The notes beneath the pieces were generated by a model. That model was given only the letters and a program-made list of their open reading frames with translations. It had not been told where the DNA came from and did no database searches. Shown one piece after another: positions 42,955-52,320 of a DNA stretch of 64,000 bases. Every line of letters starts with the position of its first letter. Positions within the stretch are counted from its first letter, which is position 1. Both the position numbers and the translations under genes were made by a program. Source of the stretch: Bacillus piscicola (GTDB lineage Bacteria > Bacillota > Bacilli > Bacillales > Marinococcaceae); NCBI RefSeq assembly GCF_022458745.1, contig NZ_JAJJJF010000002.1:310001-374000 (forward strand), written 5' to 3'.

Positions 42955-44007
42955 TTATGATGTCAATTGTAACGCGTGTGTGCTTCTTTCACTAACGCTC
43001 CCTATAATAGAAGTGTCGGCAGCGCCCTTATCATGCATGTCTCGAACATATTGTTCGGCTTCCGCCCTGTCCATTGCCGCAAGCAGTCCGCCAGACGTGA
43101 TCGCATCACATAAGATATATTCCGTTAACTCAGGTATGTGAGCAGGACGGTGAATGTGAGGGCGGAGATAATCGGCATTTGCTTTTGAGCCGCCTGGAAT
43201 AATACCTTCTCGGGCCAATGATTCTGCCCCCTCCAAAATCGGTATGTCACTCGTGTTAAACGTCAGGCTGACATCACTTGCTTCTGCGATTTCAAAAGCA
43301 TGTCCGAGAAGGCCAAAACCGGTTACATCTGTAACTGCGTGTGGATGATAGGCAGACAATGTTTCAGCTGCTGTTTTATTTAGCTCTGCCATAACCGCAG
43401 TCACGGCCTCTTCTTGGGCGGAAGTCGTTTTTTCTCGTTTGATTCCAGTGGTAAGTATTCCCACACCGATCGGTTTCGTTAATACGAGGACATCTCCAGG
43501 TTTGGCACCTTTATTTGCCCAGAATCTTTCAGGATGCACGATGCCGGTTGCCGCTAAACCAAACTTCGGCTCTTTATCGTCAATCGAATGTCCACCGACA
43601 ATTGTTGCGCCGGATTCATGTACTTTATCCGCTGCCCCCTTCATGATGCCTGCCAAAATTTCGTCTGGCAATTCGTGAATGGGGAAACCAACGATATTTA
43701 AGACGGTCTTCGGCTTGCCGCCCATCGCGTAGATATCGCTGAGTGCATTAGCGGAAGCAATTTGACCGAACATATAGGGATCGTCGACAATCGGCGTGAA
43801 GTAGTCGACCGATTGTACGAGCGCAATATCCTCTGTTAATTTGTACACGCCACCGTCATCGGAAGTACCAAGCCCGACAAGTAAGTTAGGATCGTGTTCT
43901 CTTTCTGGTAAATGACGCAAAACTTGCGCCAGGTCATCAGGACCAATTTTACATCCTCAGCCAGCTTTCGATGACAAGCTTGTTAATTTTATTTTTTCAT
44001 CGCTCAA
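42955..44007 (-). CDS. selD: Selenide, water dikinase SelD, itself a selenoprotein (in-frame TGA)
   Basis: SelD makes selenophosphate from selenide and ATP. Reading the frame through a TGA at 43957-43959 gives an N-terminus ending SSKAG-Sec-GCKIGPDDLAQ, which places Sec17 at the known catalytic Cys/Sec site, with the conserved GCK following. The body has GTSDDGGVYKL, QSVDYFTPIVDDPYMFGQIA, GGHSIDDKEPKFGLA and DVTGFGLLGHA. The start is TTG 44007 behind GGGGGTGCACCAAGA, giving 350 residues including Sec. A conventional gene call would begin after the TGA (ATG 43920) and lose the active site. A promoter lies upstream on the minus strand. Confidence 0.95.
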
Positions 44008-44327
44008 TCTTGGTGCACCCCCATTTGTTTTTTCTGTTTTCTAGTATACTCTGCTGCCAAGTTTAAACTCAACTGATATCAATTATTTTGATAGGTTTTT
44101 CTCTCGTGAAGCGAGAAAAGCAGGAAAGTTGAGGAGGAAGTTTGTAAAATCCGTTTCTATTTACGAAAAGATTTGCTATCCTATAGATTGAGGCTTAAAC
44201 CGTTTCCGTATGATAGTTGCGGAGCAAGATTCCTGTAAGGAAAATGGGGGAAGAATAGAGAAGAAAGGCTTTGTTTTCGACTTTTCTTTCAACCTGTTCT
44301 ATTATAGTTCTTGAGGAGGGAATACAT
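44008..44327. other. Divergent selD/citB intergenic region
   Basis: The 320 bases hold the selD promoter and a small hairpin TCTCG-TGAAG-CGAGA (44102-44116). A possible citB promoter (TTGAGG then TATGAT, suboptimal 15-base spacing) lies near 44187-44213. No gene is seen. Confidence 0.5.
44043..44072 (-). promoter_or_regulatory. Promoter of selD
   Basis: On the minus strand TTGAGT and TATACT are separated by 18 bases, 36 bases upstream of the selD TTG start. Confidence 0.6.
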
Positions 44328-47063
44328 ATGGATAAAAATCAAGATGTTTTTCAATCACGTAAGTCCTTTGAATCTAATGGAAAAACGTATCATTACTACG
44401 ACATTAAAGCTTTAGAACAAGCGGGTGTCGGTAATACGTCCAAGCTCCCTTATTCGATTAAGGTGCTGCTTGAATCTGTTCTAAGACAGCATGACGGCAA
44501 GGTTATCAAAAAAGAACATGTCGAGAGTCTCGCAAATTGGGGGAGTGACAAAGGAAGTAAGGAAGACGTTCCTTTTAAGCCGTCCCGCGTAATCCTGCAG
44601 GACTTCACCGGTGTTCCGGCTGTTGTAGATTTGGCTTCTTTACGAAAAGCGATGGCTGATATCGGCGGTGACGCAGAGAAAATCAATCCAGCAATCCCAG
44701 TTGATTTAGTAGTCGATCACTCTGTTCAAGTCGATGCGTTCGGTACTTCCGATTCACTCCGCCGTAATATGGATTTGGAATTTGAAAGAAATGAAGAGCG
44801 CTATAAGTTGTTAAGCTGGGCGACGAAAGCGTTCGATAACTACCGGGCAGTTCCGCCGGCAACAGGCATTGTACACCAAGTAAACCTAGAGTATCTCGCA
44901 TCGGTCGTTCATGCGAATGAAACGGAAAATGGTGAGATAGAAGCATACCCGGATACACTAGTTGGAACGGATTCCCACACGACAATGATTAACGGACTGG
45001 GCGTTCTCGGCTGGGGTGTAGGTGGTATTGAAGCAGAGGCAGGCATGCTGCAGCAACCTTCTTATTTTCCAGCTCCAGAAGTCATCGGTGTCCGTTTAAA
45101 AGGATCGCTTCCTAATGGTGCAACAGCAACGGACCTTGCTTTAAAAGTAACGCAAGTTCTCCGTGAGACAAACGTTGTTGGCAAATTTGTAGAATTTTTC
45201 GGGCCGGGGCTAGCTGAAATGCCGCTCGCAGACCGTGCTACGATTTCAAATATGGCACCGGAATACGGGGCAACGTGTGGTTTCTTCCCTGTGGATGAGG
45301 AAGCTCTTAATTATTTACGCCTAACTGGCCGTTCAGAAGAGCATATTCAGTTAGTAGAAGATTATTGTAAAGCGAATGATTTGTTCTATGAAGCAGGAAA
45401 AGAGGAGGATCCATCCTTTACGAAAGTCGTTGACATTGACCTTTCTGCTATTGAACCAAGTCTCTCTGGGCCAAAACGTCCGCAAGACCTCATTCCAATG
45501 GCAGACATGAAAAAGAAATTTAACGACGCGCTAACCGCTCCTGCCGGCAATCAAGGCTTTGGATTGGCACCAGAGGAAACGGATAAGAAAGTAGAAGTGA
45601 AGCATCCGGACGGAAAAACATCCGAACTGGAAACGGGTGCTGTTGCGATTGCGGCCATTACGAGCTGTACGAACACGTCAAACCCTTATGTCATGATTGG
45701 TGCTGGGTTGCTTGCTAAAAAGGCAGTAGAAAAAGGACTCGATGTCCCTCATTATGTGAAGACGTCATTAGCGCCTGGTTCCAAAGTAGTAACAGGATAT
45801 CTCGAGGAATCCGGTCTCTTGCCATATTTGGATCAACTCGGCTTCAACCTCGTAGGGTATGGCTGTACAACATGTATCGGGAATAGCGGACCGCTTCCGG
45901 AAGAGATTGAAGAAGCGATTGCTGAAAATGATCTGCTCGTATCTTCTGTTCTCAGCGGTAACCGTAACTTTGAAGGACGTATCCATCCGCTCGTTAAAGC
46001 GAACTATCTGGCTTCACCGCCGCTTGTAGTAGCATATGCGCTTGCAGGAAACGTGAATTTTGACATGTATAATGACTCTTTTGGTAAAGATAAAGACGGA
46101 AACGATGTTTATTTTAAAGACATTTGGCCTTCTGCTTCTGAAATAAAAGATTTTGTGCACGACAACGTTTCGCCTGCCCTCTTTAAGAAAGAGTATGAGA
46201 GTGTGTTTGATAATAATGATCGTTGGAACGCATTACAATCAGATGAGAATGCGCAGCTATATGATTGGGATGAAGATTCCACGTATATTCAAAATCCTCC
46301 TTTCTTTGAGGAAATGTCCGAAGAGCCGGAAGACATTAAAGAATTGTCGGATCTTCGTGTGATTGGTAAGTTTGGTGATTCTGTTACGACTGACCATATT
46401 TCTCCGGCAGGTTCGATTGCAAAAGACAGCCCGGCTGGCAGATATCTCATTGAAAAGGGTCTAAAGCCATCTCAATTTAACTCGTATGGGTCACGTCGTG
46501 GTAACCACGAAGTTATGATGCGTGGAACATTTGCGAACATTCGTATTAAAAACCAGTTAGCTCCTGGCACCGAGGGCGGTTACACGACCTACTGGCCGAA
46601 TGGGGAAGTAATGGCTATTTACGACGCGGCTATGAAATATAAAGAAGATAATACCGACCTGATGGTCATCGCCGGTGAAGATTATGGAATGGGAAGCTCA
46701 CGTGACTGGGCTGCAAAAGGTACAAACTTGCTCGGCATAAAAACAGTCCTCGCGGAAAGTTTTGAACGGATTCACCGTAGCAACCTTGTTCTCATGGGAG
46801 TACTGCCTCTTCAATTTAAAGATGGCGACAGCGCTGATTCTCTTGGTCTGACTGGAAAAGAATCGTTTAATATTAAGGTCAGTAACAATGTGAAACCGCG
46901 CGACCTCGTAGAAGTAGAAGCGGTGGATGAAAATGGCAGCAAGAAGACTTTCGAAGTAATCGTACGCTTTGATAGCGAGGTAGAAATGGATTATTACCGT
47001 CACGGCGGTATCTTGCAGATGGTGTTACGAAACAACTTGGCGGAAGCAAGAAGCAAGAAATAA
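44328..47063 (+). CDS. citB: Aconitate hydratase (CitB/AcnA)
   Basis: This TCA-cycle enzyme converts citrate to isocitrate; in Bacillus it is also an RNA-binding regulator. The 911-residue protein carries the 4Fe-4S ligand cysteines in [15 protein letters not shown] and [13 protein letters not shown]. Substrate-site signatures are [20 protein letters not shown] and [20 protein letters not shown] 44328 follows GAGGAGGGAATACAT; the longer frame lacks homology. A terminator follows. The downstream order towards yneP-yneQ matches B. subtilis. Confidence 0.98.
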   Translation: MDKNQDVFQSRKSFESNGKTYHYYDIKALEQAGVGNTSKLPYSIKVLLESVLRQHDGKVIKKEHVESLANWGSDKGSKEDVPFKPSRVILQDFTGVPAVVDLASLRKAMADIGGDAEKINPAIPVDLVVDHSVQVDAFGTSDSLRRNMDLEFERNEERYKLLSWATKAFDNYRAVPPATGIVHQVNLEYLASVVHANETENGEIEAYPDTLVGTDSHTTMINGLGVLGWGVGGIEAEAGMLQQPSYFPAPEVIGVRLKGSLPNGATATDLALKVTQVLRETNVVGKFVEFFGPGLAEMPLADRATISNMAPEYGATCGFFPVDEEALNYLRLTGRSEEHIQLVEDYCKANDLFYEAGKEEDPSFTKVVDIDLSAIEPSLSGPKRPQDLIPMADMKKKFNDALTAPAGNQGFGLAPEETDKKVEVKHPDGKTSELETGAVAIAAITSCTNTSNPYVMIGAGLLAKKAVEKGLDVPHYVKTSLAPGSKVVTGYLEESGLLPYLDQLGFNLVGYGCTTCIGNSGPLPEEIEEAIAENDLLVSSVLSGNRNFEGRIHPLVKANYLASPPLVVAYALAGNVNFDMYNDSFGKDKDGNDVYFKDIWPSASEIKDFVHDNVSPALFKKEYESVFDNNDRWNALQSDENAQLYDWDEDSTYIQNPPFFEEMSEEPEDIKELSDLRVIGKFGDSVTTDHISPAGSIAKDSPAGRYLIEKGLKPSQFNSYGSRRGNHEVMMRGTFANIRIKNQLAPGTEGGYTTYWPNGEVMAIYDAAMKYKEDNTDLMVIAGEDYGMGSSRDWAAKGTNLLGIKTVLAESFERIHRSNLVLMGVLPLQFKDGDSADSLGLTGKESFNIKVSNNVKPRDLVEVEAVDENGSKKTFEVIVRFDSEVEMDYYRHGGILQMVLRNNLAEARSKK

Positions 47064-47069
47064 CAACGC

Positions 47070-47102
47070 AAAAAACCTGGCCATTCTGGTCAGGTTTTTT
47101 TT
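47070..47102 (+). terminator. citB terminator
   Basis: AAACCTGGCCA and TGGTCAGGTTT pair around a short loop and run into TTTTT. Confidence 0.9.
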
Positions 47103-47221
47103 ATACTAGAAACAAATAATTTCACGTACCTTATTTTTTAAAATAAAAAATGTATAAATAATCAAAAATAAAGAAAAGATTAGAGTGAAATGAAAATTGT
47201 TCGAAAAAGGAGACGATTGTG

Positions 47222-47347
47222 ATGAGTAGAAGAAGAAAAATTTCATTGAAAGAGCTCTTGGAAGAAAACAAAAAAGAAATATTAAACAATCCAGCATCTT
47301 TAGATAAGATTGAAGAGAAGTGGGAAGAGAAAAAAACTTTAAAATAA
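47222..47347 (+). CDS. FbpB-family small basic protein
   Basis: This 41-residue protein (MSRRRKISLKELLEENKKEI onward) has the plan of FbpB-family small basic proteins: a basic start, then a K/E-rich helix ending in EKWEEKK. In B. subtilis FbpB assists an Fur-controlled small RNA in iron sparing. ATG 47222 follows AAAAGGAGACGATTGTG. I did not find a convincing Fur box upstream. The gene is too short for usual gene-calling thresholds. Confidence 0.7.
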   Translation: MSRRRKISLKELLEENKKEILNNPASLDKIEEKWEEKKTLK

Positions 47348-47487
47348 GATAAAATTTCATTGGGTATTGCTCCCTTCTTGTCAGGAATACATTCTTTGTC
47401 GATCATTGGCTTTTACTTTTCCTTGATAAATTGGAAGTGAAAATTGATAATAAGGAAGAGTAGATCACAAAGGCGGGAATTCCATGC

Positions 47488-47976
47488 ATGAGACATTTAG
47501 AAATAAATTCCGAAAAAAAGAAGAACACTAAAAGACCTGCACTGACAAAACAAGTGATCTTTTTAATTCTTCTTTTTTACTTAACTATTGTTTTATATGT
47601 GACTTTATTTGCTTGGAATTATGGGTCCTCGTTTGGACCTGTTGGACCAGGGGGGCGTAACTATAATTTAACTCTCTTTCAAAGCATTTATCGGATTGCT
47701 GTGTTCAGTCCTGATATGAGAGACCCTCTTAGAATATTAGGTGGAAATGTTGTTATGTTTATGCCGTTTGGAGTTCTGGTCTCTCTTTTATTGAAACAGA
47801 CAAAGAAAACATTTTGGATTGTGGCGGGACTTTCTATGTTATTGTCAGCATTTATTGAAATAAACCAATTCATCTTCACTTACCGTGTAGCAAATGTAGA
47901 TGACGTCCTCTTAAATACCGTAGGCGGCGTAGTTGGTGCCTGCTGCATTCAATTCATTCTTTTTTTGAAAAAATGA
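47488..47976 (+). CDS. VanZ-family membrane protein
   Basis: This 162-residue protein has four to five membrane segments and the VanZ signatures NLTLFQSIYRI, LGGNVVMFMPFGVLVSLL, SAFIEINQFIFTYRVANVDDVLLNTVGG. The family includes the teicoplanin-resistance protein VanZ, but most members have unknown roles in the cell envelope. ATG 47488 is used. It stands alone, ending in a hairpin with a T-run. Confidence 0.85.
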   Translation: MRHLEINSEKKKNTKRPALTKQVIFLILLFYLTIVLYVTLFAWNYGSSFGPVGPGGRNYNLTLFQSIYRIAVFSPDMRDPLRILGGNVVMFMPFGVLVSLLLKQTKKTFWIVAGLSMLLSAFIEINQFIFTYRVANVDDVLLNTVGGVVGACCIQFILFLKK

Positions 47977-47982
47977 GCGAAC

Positions 47983-48015
47983 AGGAGTTGCCATGGAGGC
48001 AGCTCCATTTTTTTC
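47983..48015 (+). terminator. Terminator after the VanZ-family gene
   Basis: GGAGTTGCC and GGCAGCTCC form a stem (with a G-T pair) followed by ATTTTTTTC. Confidence 0.8.
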
Positions 48016-48123
48016 TTTTCTTTCCAAATACGTTAAAATAAGGATACTTGTTAGTAGTATTTAAACTAATAATAAAAATGGATTAGTGAAGATAATAATT
48101 TGAAGTAAAGGGGATATCACAGC

Positions 48124-48549
48124 ATGCTTACGGCAGAAACAAATATCGAAGTGAGATACGCTGAAACGGATCAAATGGGAGTTGTACACCACGCTAATTA
48201 TATTGTCTGGTGTGAACTCGGTCGAACAGCGTTAATCAGAGAACTAGGTTTTGATTACAGCGTACTTGAAAAAGAAGGAATCTTATCACCTGTAATTAAC
48301 GTCAACTTAGATTACAAGCATCCTACCCATTATGGGGAGTCCGTTACCCTTTTCACTTGGATTGATCAATATAATGGTATCCGGGTCGTATATGGATACG
48401 AGGTATTAAATGAATCAGGAGTAAGTTGTGCTTCTGGAACGAGCAGCCACGTTTGCGTAAAAAAAGATTCGTTTCGGCCCTTTTCTATTAAGAAACATTT
48501 ACCGGAATGGCATGAAGCATATGAGAGACATAAAAAGCAGCCTGACTAA
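48124..48549 (+). CDS. yneP: Acyl-CoA thioesterase (YneP, hot-dog fold)
   Basis: This 141-residue 4-hydroxybenzoyl-CoA-thioesterase-type protein shows the active-site segment RYAETDQMGVVHHANYIVWC with the catalytic Asp. It is followed by ELGRTALIRELGFDYSVLEK. It probably hydrolyses acyl-CoA in the cytoplasm; the substrate is not known. In B. subtilis yneP and yneQ follow citB in the same order. ATG 48124 has AAAGGGGATATCACAGC upstream. Confidence 0.93.
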   Translation: MLTAETNIEVRYAETDQMGVVHHANYIVWCELGRTALIRELGFDYSVLEKEGILSPVINVNLDYKHPTHYGESVTLFTWIDQYNGIRVVYGYEVLNESGVSCASGTSSHVCVKKDSFRPFSIKKHLPEWHEAYERHKKQPD

Positions 48550-48594
48550 TCTTAGTTTTTCAACGTACAAAACATTAGAAAGGAGGCACGTGAC

Positions 48595-48927
48595 ATGGCT
48601 TTCGGTATTAAGCGGGAAGAGCTATCTCTTTGGAAAGCGAAAGCTGCAATAGGAGAAATTGCTTTTATAACTCATTATTGGTATGACGCTCGCTTTCCGG
48701 ATTGTACGTCGGTAACGAAAGCAGCTTGCTCCGATATGATAAAATTGAAGGAATGGGGCCGGCAGTATGGTTTAAAACCAGAGTGGATCCATACACGCCG
48801 TTATTATCCTCACTTCGATCTTTTAGGAGATGTACAGTACCGGATTTTACTAAATGAACAAAAACATGAACAAATAATACGCTTTAACTTGCATCCCTCA
48901 AGTTTAGAAAACAAGCAGAGCAGGTAA
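48595..48927 (+). CDS. yneQ: YneQ family protein, unknown function
   Basis: This 110-residue basic protein is collinear with B. subtilis YneQ (ELSLWKAKAAIGEIAFITHYW, WGRQYGLKPEWIHTRRYYPH) and lies in the same position after yneP. No known activity and no membrane segment. ATG 48595 follows AGAAAGGAGGCACGTGAC. In B. subtilis a HesB-like gene (yneR) comes next; here nadE does. Confidence 0.88.
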   Translation: MAFGIKREELSLWKAKAAIGEIAFITHYWYDARFPDCTSVTKAACSDMIKLKEWGRQYGLKPEWIHTRRYYPHFDLLGDVQYRILLNEQKHEQIIRFNLHPSSLENKQSR

Positions 48928-48960
48928 AGTGTAGGTACAATTACGTATGGAGGGTAAAAA

Positions 48961-49794
48961 GTGAAAATGACACAGAACGAAATAAGAAAGAGATTAAAAG
49001 TAAAACCAACCATCGATCCGCAGCAAGAAATTAATACAAGAGTAAAATTTTTAAAGGACTATGCAAAACTTACAGGTGCGGATGGCTACGTACTGGGTAT
49101 CTCTGGTGGGCAGGATTCTACGCTTGCGGGCAAGCTTGCGCAGTTGGCTGTAAATGAGCTGAATAAAGAAGAAACTAAAACATATACATTTATAGCGTTG
49201 AGACTTCCATACGGGAAACAGTACGATGAAAAGGATGCTGCCTCTGCTATGGAGTACATTGCCCCCTCTCAGTCCTTTACTGTCAATATTAAAGAAGCTG
49301 TCGATGGTGCCGAGCGTGCATTTGAAAGGGCAACCGGTCAAAAAATGAGTGATTTTAATAAAGGGAATACAAAAGCAAGGGAACGAATGAAAGTACAGTA
49401 TGATGTAGCAGCTGAATACAATTGTCTTGTAATTGGTACCGACATAGCTGCTGAGGCTATTACAGGATTCTTCACCAAACATGGAGATGGAGCCTGTGAT
49501 ATTGCACCGATTTATGGTCTTACAAAACGGCAAGGCAAAGCACTATTAGAAAAATTAGATGCGCCGGCCGCCCTCTATGAAAAAGTTCCTACAGCTGACT
49601 TAGAAAGTGACAAACCAGGTCTGCCTGATGAAGAAGCACTTGGTTTAACATACCAGGAAATTGATGACTTTCTTGAAGGCGTTGAAGTTCAGAAAGAAAC
49701 AGAAGAGAAGCTTATTCATATATATAAACAAACAGAGCACAAACGACAGATGCCAGTTAATATTTTTGATGAGTGGTGGCAAGAACACAAGTAA
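48961..49794 (+). CDS. nadE: Ammonia-dependent NAD+ synthetase NadE
   Basis: NadE amidates deamido-NAD at the end of NAD synthesis. The 277-residue protein has the ATP-pyrophosphatase P-loop SGGQDSTLAGKLAQ and later motifs RLPYGKQYDEKDA, VIGTDIAAEAITGFFTKHGD and GLTKRQGKALLE. It lacks a glutaminase domain, so it uses ammonia. GTG 48961 follows TATGGAGGGTAAAAA; ATG 48967 is also possible. Confidence 0.97.
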   Translation: MKMTQNEIRKRLKVKPTIDPQQEINTRVKFLKDYAKLTGADGYVLGISGGQDSTLAGKLAQLAVNELNKEETKTYTFIALRLPYGKQYDEKDAASAMEYIAPSQSFTVNIKEAVDGAERAFERATGQKMSDFNKGNTKARERMKVQYDVAAEYNCLVIGTDIAAEAITGFFTKHGDGACDIAPIYGLTKRQGKALLEKLDAPAALYEKVPTADLESDKPGLPDEEALGLTYQEIDDFLEGVEVQKETEEKLIHIYKQTEHKRQMPVNIFDEWWQEHK

Positions 49795-49839
49795 TTACTT
49801 CTAACTTGTCTGTCTTTTGGGATGGGAGAGGAACTGACG

Positions 49840-50346
49840 ATGGATAAGAGATATTGGCTATTATTGGGGTTAACCTTATTGCTTGGTATATTCAGCGGCA
49901 TGTTTATCCAATCGCAGCGTACAGTCGTCCAGACCGATCAATTCACACAAACGGTTTCTGCTGACACCGAACATGTACTAGAAGTCGGGGGAACAGAGAC
50001 GATTCAAGGTTTCGATATTACGGTACATGAAGCTTATATCTCTGAGGAAGAAGATAGTCGCTACGTCGTCGTTGATCTGTCTTTTCGCAACAATACGGAG
50101 GAGCCTAAAGAAATTCCGCTGTTCAGTACATTAGTTGTCGACAGTGATGGCCATGCCTCTGAATATGTATCGTCTTATGGAGACCAACGCCTTATTGGTG
50201 GTCAGCTTCGGGCAGGTGGGCTGCGCCGTGGTACGTTGGCCTATAAAGTGGAACCTTCTTCTTATTACGAGTTTACCTTTACCAATCATAAAGGAAAAGG
50301 AGTCGCTACTTGGAATTTAAACCTTTCAGATGAGAAGTCATCTTAG
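49840..50346 (+). CDS. Membrane-anchored DUF4352 protein
   Basis: This 168-residue protein has an N-terminal membrane anchor (YWLLLGLTLLLGIFSGMFI) and an outer beta-sandwich domain (ETIQGFDITVHEAYISEEED, YVVVDLSFRNNTEEPKEIPL, GLRRGTLAYKVEPSSYYEFT), a DUF4352 pattern. No lipobox Cys is present. The true start is ATG 49840, behind GGGAGAGGAACTGACG. Function is unknown. A lipoprotein in the selC element has a similar outer domain. Confidence 0.8.
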   Translation: MDKRYWLLLGLTLLLGIFSGMFIQSQRTVVQTDQFTQTVSADTEHVLEVGGTETIQGFDITVHEAYISEEEDSRYVVVDLSFRNNTEEPKEIPLFSTLVVDSDGHASEYVSSYGDQRLIGGQLRAGGLRRGTLAYKVEPSSYYEFTFTNHKGKGVATWNLNLSDEKSS

Positions 50347-50366
50347 CCCAATGAAGGAGGAATATT

Positions 50367-51218
50367 GTGTCCAAAGCAGATTTGCATATGCATTCAACGG
50401 CTTCAGACGGAGGTTATTCTCCGTCTGCTTTAATGACAAAATGCAAGGAAGCAGGATTGTCAATTGTATCCTTAACCGATCATGATACAACGGATGGGTT
50501 ACAGGAAGCGAAAGAGACTGCCGATTTCCTTGACATACACGTGATCAATGGTATTGAGCTATCAACAAAATCACCTGTAAGTAACAAAAGTGTACATATG
50601 CTTGGATATGGCTTTAATACGAACGATTCTTATTTTCAGAGTGCTTTGGAAGAGCAGAGGCGTTTACGTAAAAGGCGCCTTCACGTTATTCTGGATAAAC
50701 TGAACAAAGCAGGTATGCCTATTGAAGCTGAGGATGTTCTAAAGCATACGGATGGAGGGAGTATCGGACGCCCTCACGTCGCAAAAGCCTTGATGGAGAA
50801 AGGGTATGTCGAGGAAGTCGGTGAAGCCTTTGATCGTTATTTAGGAGAGGGAAAGCCTTGCTTTGTAGGAAAAGAAAAAGAGTTTACTCCTCAGGAAGCA
50901 ATTGAGCTCATCCATCATGCAGGTGGACAAGCAGTCGTAGCCCACCCCGTTTACTATGAAATTGATGAGGAAATAGAAACCTGGATTTTAGATTATTACT
51001 TGGATGGGGTTGAAGTATATCACCGTGATCACGACCTCGATGCTGTTCACCATTATGAGGAGCTTGTTGCAAAATGGGAAAAGGCTGCAGGAAGACCGCT
51101 TATTCGAACAGGTGGTTCTGATTTTCATCATGAGGAATACGGAAGAAAACGTGAGCCGCTCGGTCATACAACGGTGCCGCTCACCCTTGCGAAACAATTA
51201 ATTGAAGTGATCTCCTAA
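50367..51218 (+). CDS. PHP-domain phosphoesterase (YciV/TrpH type)
   Basis: This 283-residue protein has the PHP metal-binding motifs ADLHMHSTASDGGYS (1), SLTDHDTTDG (2), QAVVAHPVYYEIDE (3) and GGSDFHHEEYG (4). YciV-type relatives act as 3',5'-nucleotide phosphatases or 5'-3' exonucleases. GTG 50367 follows GAAGGAGGAATATT. It is 20 bases downstream of the DUF4352 gene, probably on the same transcript. Confidence 0.92.
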   Translation: MSKADLHMHSTASDGGYSPSALMTKCKEAGLSIVSLTDHDTTDGLQEAKETADFLDIHVINGIELSTKSPVSNKSVHMLGYGFNTNDSYFQSALEEQRRLRKRRLHVILDKLNKAGMPIEAEDVLKHTDGGSIGRPHVAKALMEKGYVEEVGEAFDRYLGEGKPCFVGKEKEFTPQEAIELIHHAGGQAVVAHPVYYEIDEEIETWILDYYLDGVEVYHRDHDLDAVHHYEELVAKWEKAAGRPLIRTGGSDFHHEEYGRKREPLGHTTVPLTLAKQLIEVIS

Positions 51219-51335
51219 TTTATTCTTTACAATTATTGCGTTATCATAATATTCATGATAGCTTTAAATATTAAAGACTAGTTACTGCCAAACTGTAGCA
51301 CGAAGTAGAAATCAATGAAGGAGCAAGTGAAACGT

Positions 51336-52244
51336 ATGCCTATTAAAGTACCTGACCACCTGCCAGCAAAAGATATATTGTCAAAAGAAAATATTTTTGT
51401 CATGAATGAAAGCCGAGCCTATACCCAGGATATCCGGCCTCTTAAAATTCTAATACTTAATTTAATGCCACTTAAAGAGCAGACAGAGACACAAATCTTG
51501 CGCATGCTTGGCAATACACCATTGCAGCTTGATGTTTCCTTTCTCCATCCAAACACGCATCGTTCTAAAAATACACCTCTCGAACATTTAGCAGCGTTTT
51601 ATAAAACGATCGATGAAGTTAGCAACCGTAAATTTGATGGGATGATCATTACAGGAGCTCCGGTTGAAACACTGAATTTTGAAGAAGTAGACTACTGGGA
51701 AGAACTAACCCAAATCCTTGAATGGAGCAAAACAAATGTGACGTCTACCCTGCACATTTGCTGGGGCGCACAAGCAGGATTGTATTACCATTACGGGGTT
51801 CCAAAACACCCGTTGGATAAAAAGTTGTTCGGAGTCTTTGAACACCGTGTGAATAATCCTAACTTCAACCTGTTAAGAGGGTTTGATGATGTTTTTTTGG
51901 CGCCGCATTCCAGGTATACAGAAACAAGAAAGGAAGACGTCTTGAAGGTAAAGGAACTGGAGGTGCTTTCAGAATCAGAGGAAGCAGGCCTTTACATTAT
52001 AGCTGAAAAAAATGGTAAACAGATTTTTGTTACAGGCCACAGTGAATATGACCGTGAAACGCTCAGCGATGAATATAAAAGAGACAAACGTCGCGGTTTA
52101 GACACCGGCTTGCCAAAACACTATTACCCTGAGGATAATCACCTGCTTGAGCCACCTTTACGTTGGAGGGCTCATTCTAATTTGCTATTCACGAATTGGC
52201 TCAACTATTACGTCTATCAAGAAACCCCGTATGATTTTGCATAA
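51336..52244 (+). CDS. metA: Homoserine O-acyltransferase MetA
   Basis: MetA activates homoserine for methionine synthesis; Bacillus enzymes use acetyl-CoA. The 302-residue protein has [20 protein letters not shown], the nucleophile Cys in [19 protein letters not shown], and the His/Glu pair in [14 protein letters not shown] 51336 ([10 protein letters not shown]) matches the family start; ATG 51315 has little support. No SAM (S-box) riboswitch is visible in the 117-base upstream region, which is notable for a Bacillaceae methionine gene. Confidence 0.96.
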   Translation: MPIKVPDHLPAKDILSKENIFVMNESRAYTQDIRPLKILILNLMPLKEQTETQILRMLGNTPLQLDVSFLHPNTHRSKNTPLEHLAAFYKTIDEVSNRKFDGMIITGAPVETLNFEEVDYWEELTQILEWSKTNVTSTLHICWGAQAGLYYHYGVPKHPLDKKLFGVFEHRVNNPNFNLLRGFDDVFLAPHSRYTETRKEDVLKVKELEVLSESEEAGLYIIAEKNGKQIFVTGHSEYDRETLSDEYKRDKRRGLDTGLPKHYYPEDNHLLEPPLRWRAHSNLLFTNWLNYYVYQETPYDFA

Positions 52245-52255
52245 AATGCGATGTC

Positions 52256-52290
52256 AAGCCTGTATAAGTGTAGCTTATGCAGGTTTTTTT
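52256..52290 (+). terminator. metA terminator
   Basis: GCCTGTATAAG and CTTATGCAGGT form a stem (one bulge) followed by TTTTTTT, just after the metA stop. Confidence 0.85.
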
Positions 52291-52320
52291 CATCATCTAA
52301 ATAGCAAAGGAGGAATGAAC

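Noticed and set aside
51219-51335. SAM (S-box) riboswitch expected before metA
   Set aside because: The interval is only 117 bases, AT-rich, and lacks the S-box core motifs and a terminator hairpin.
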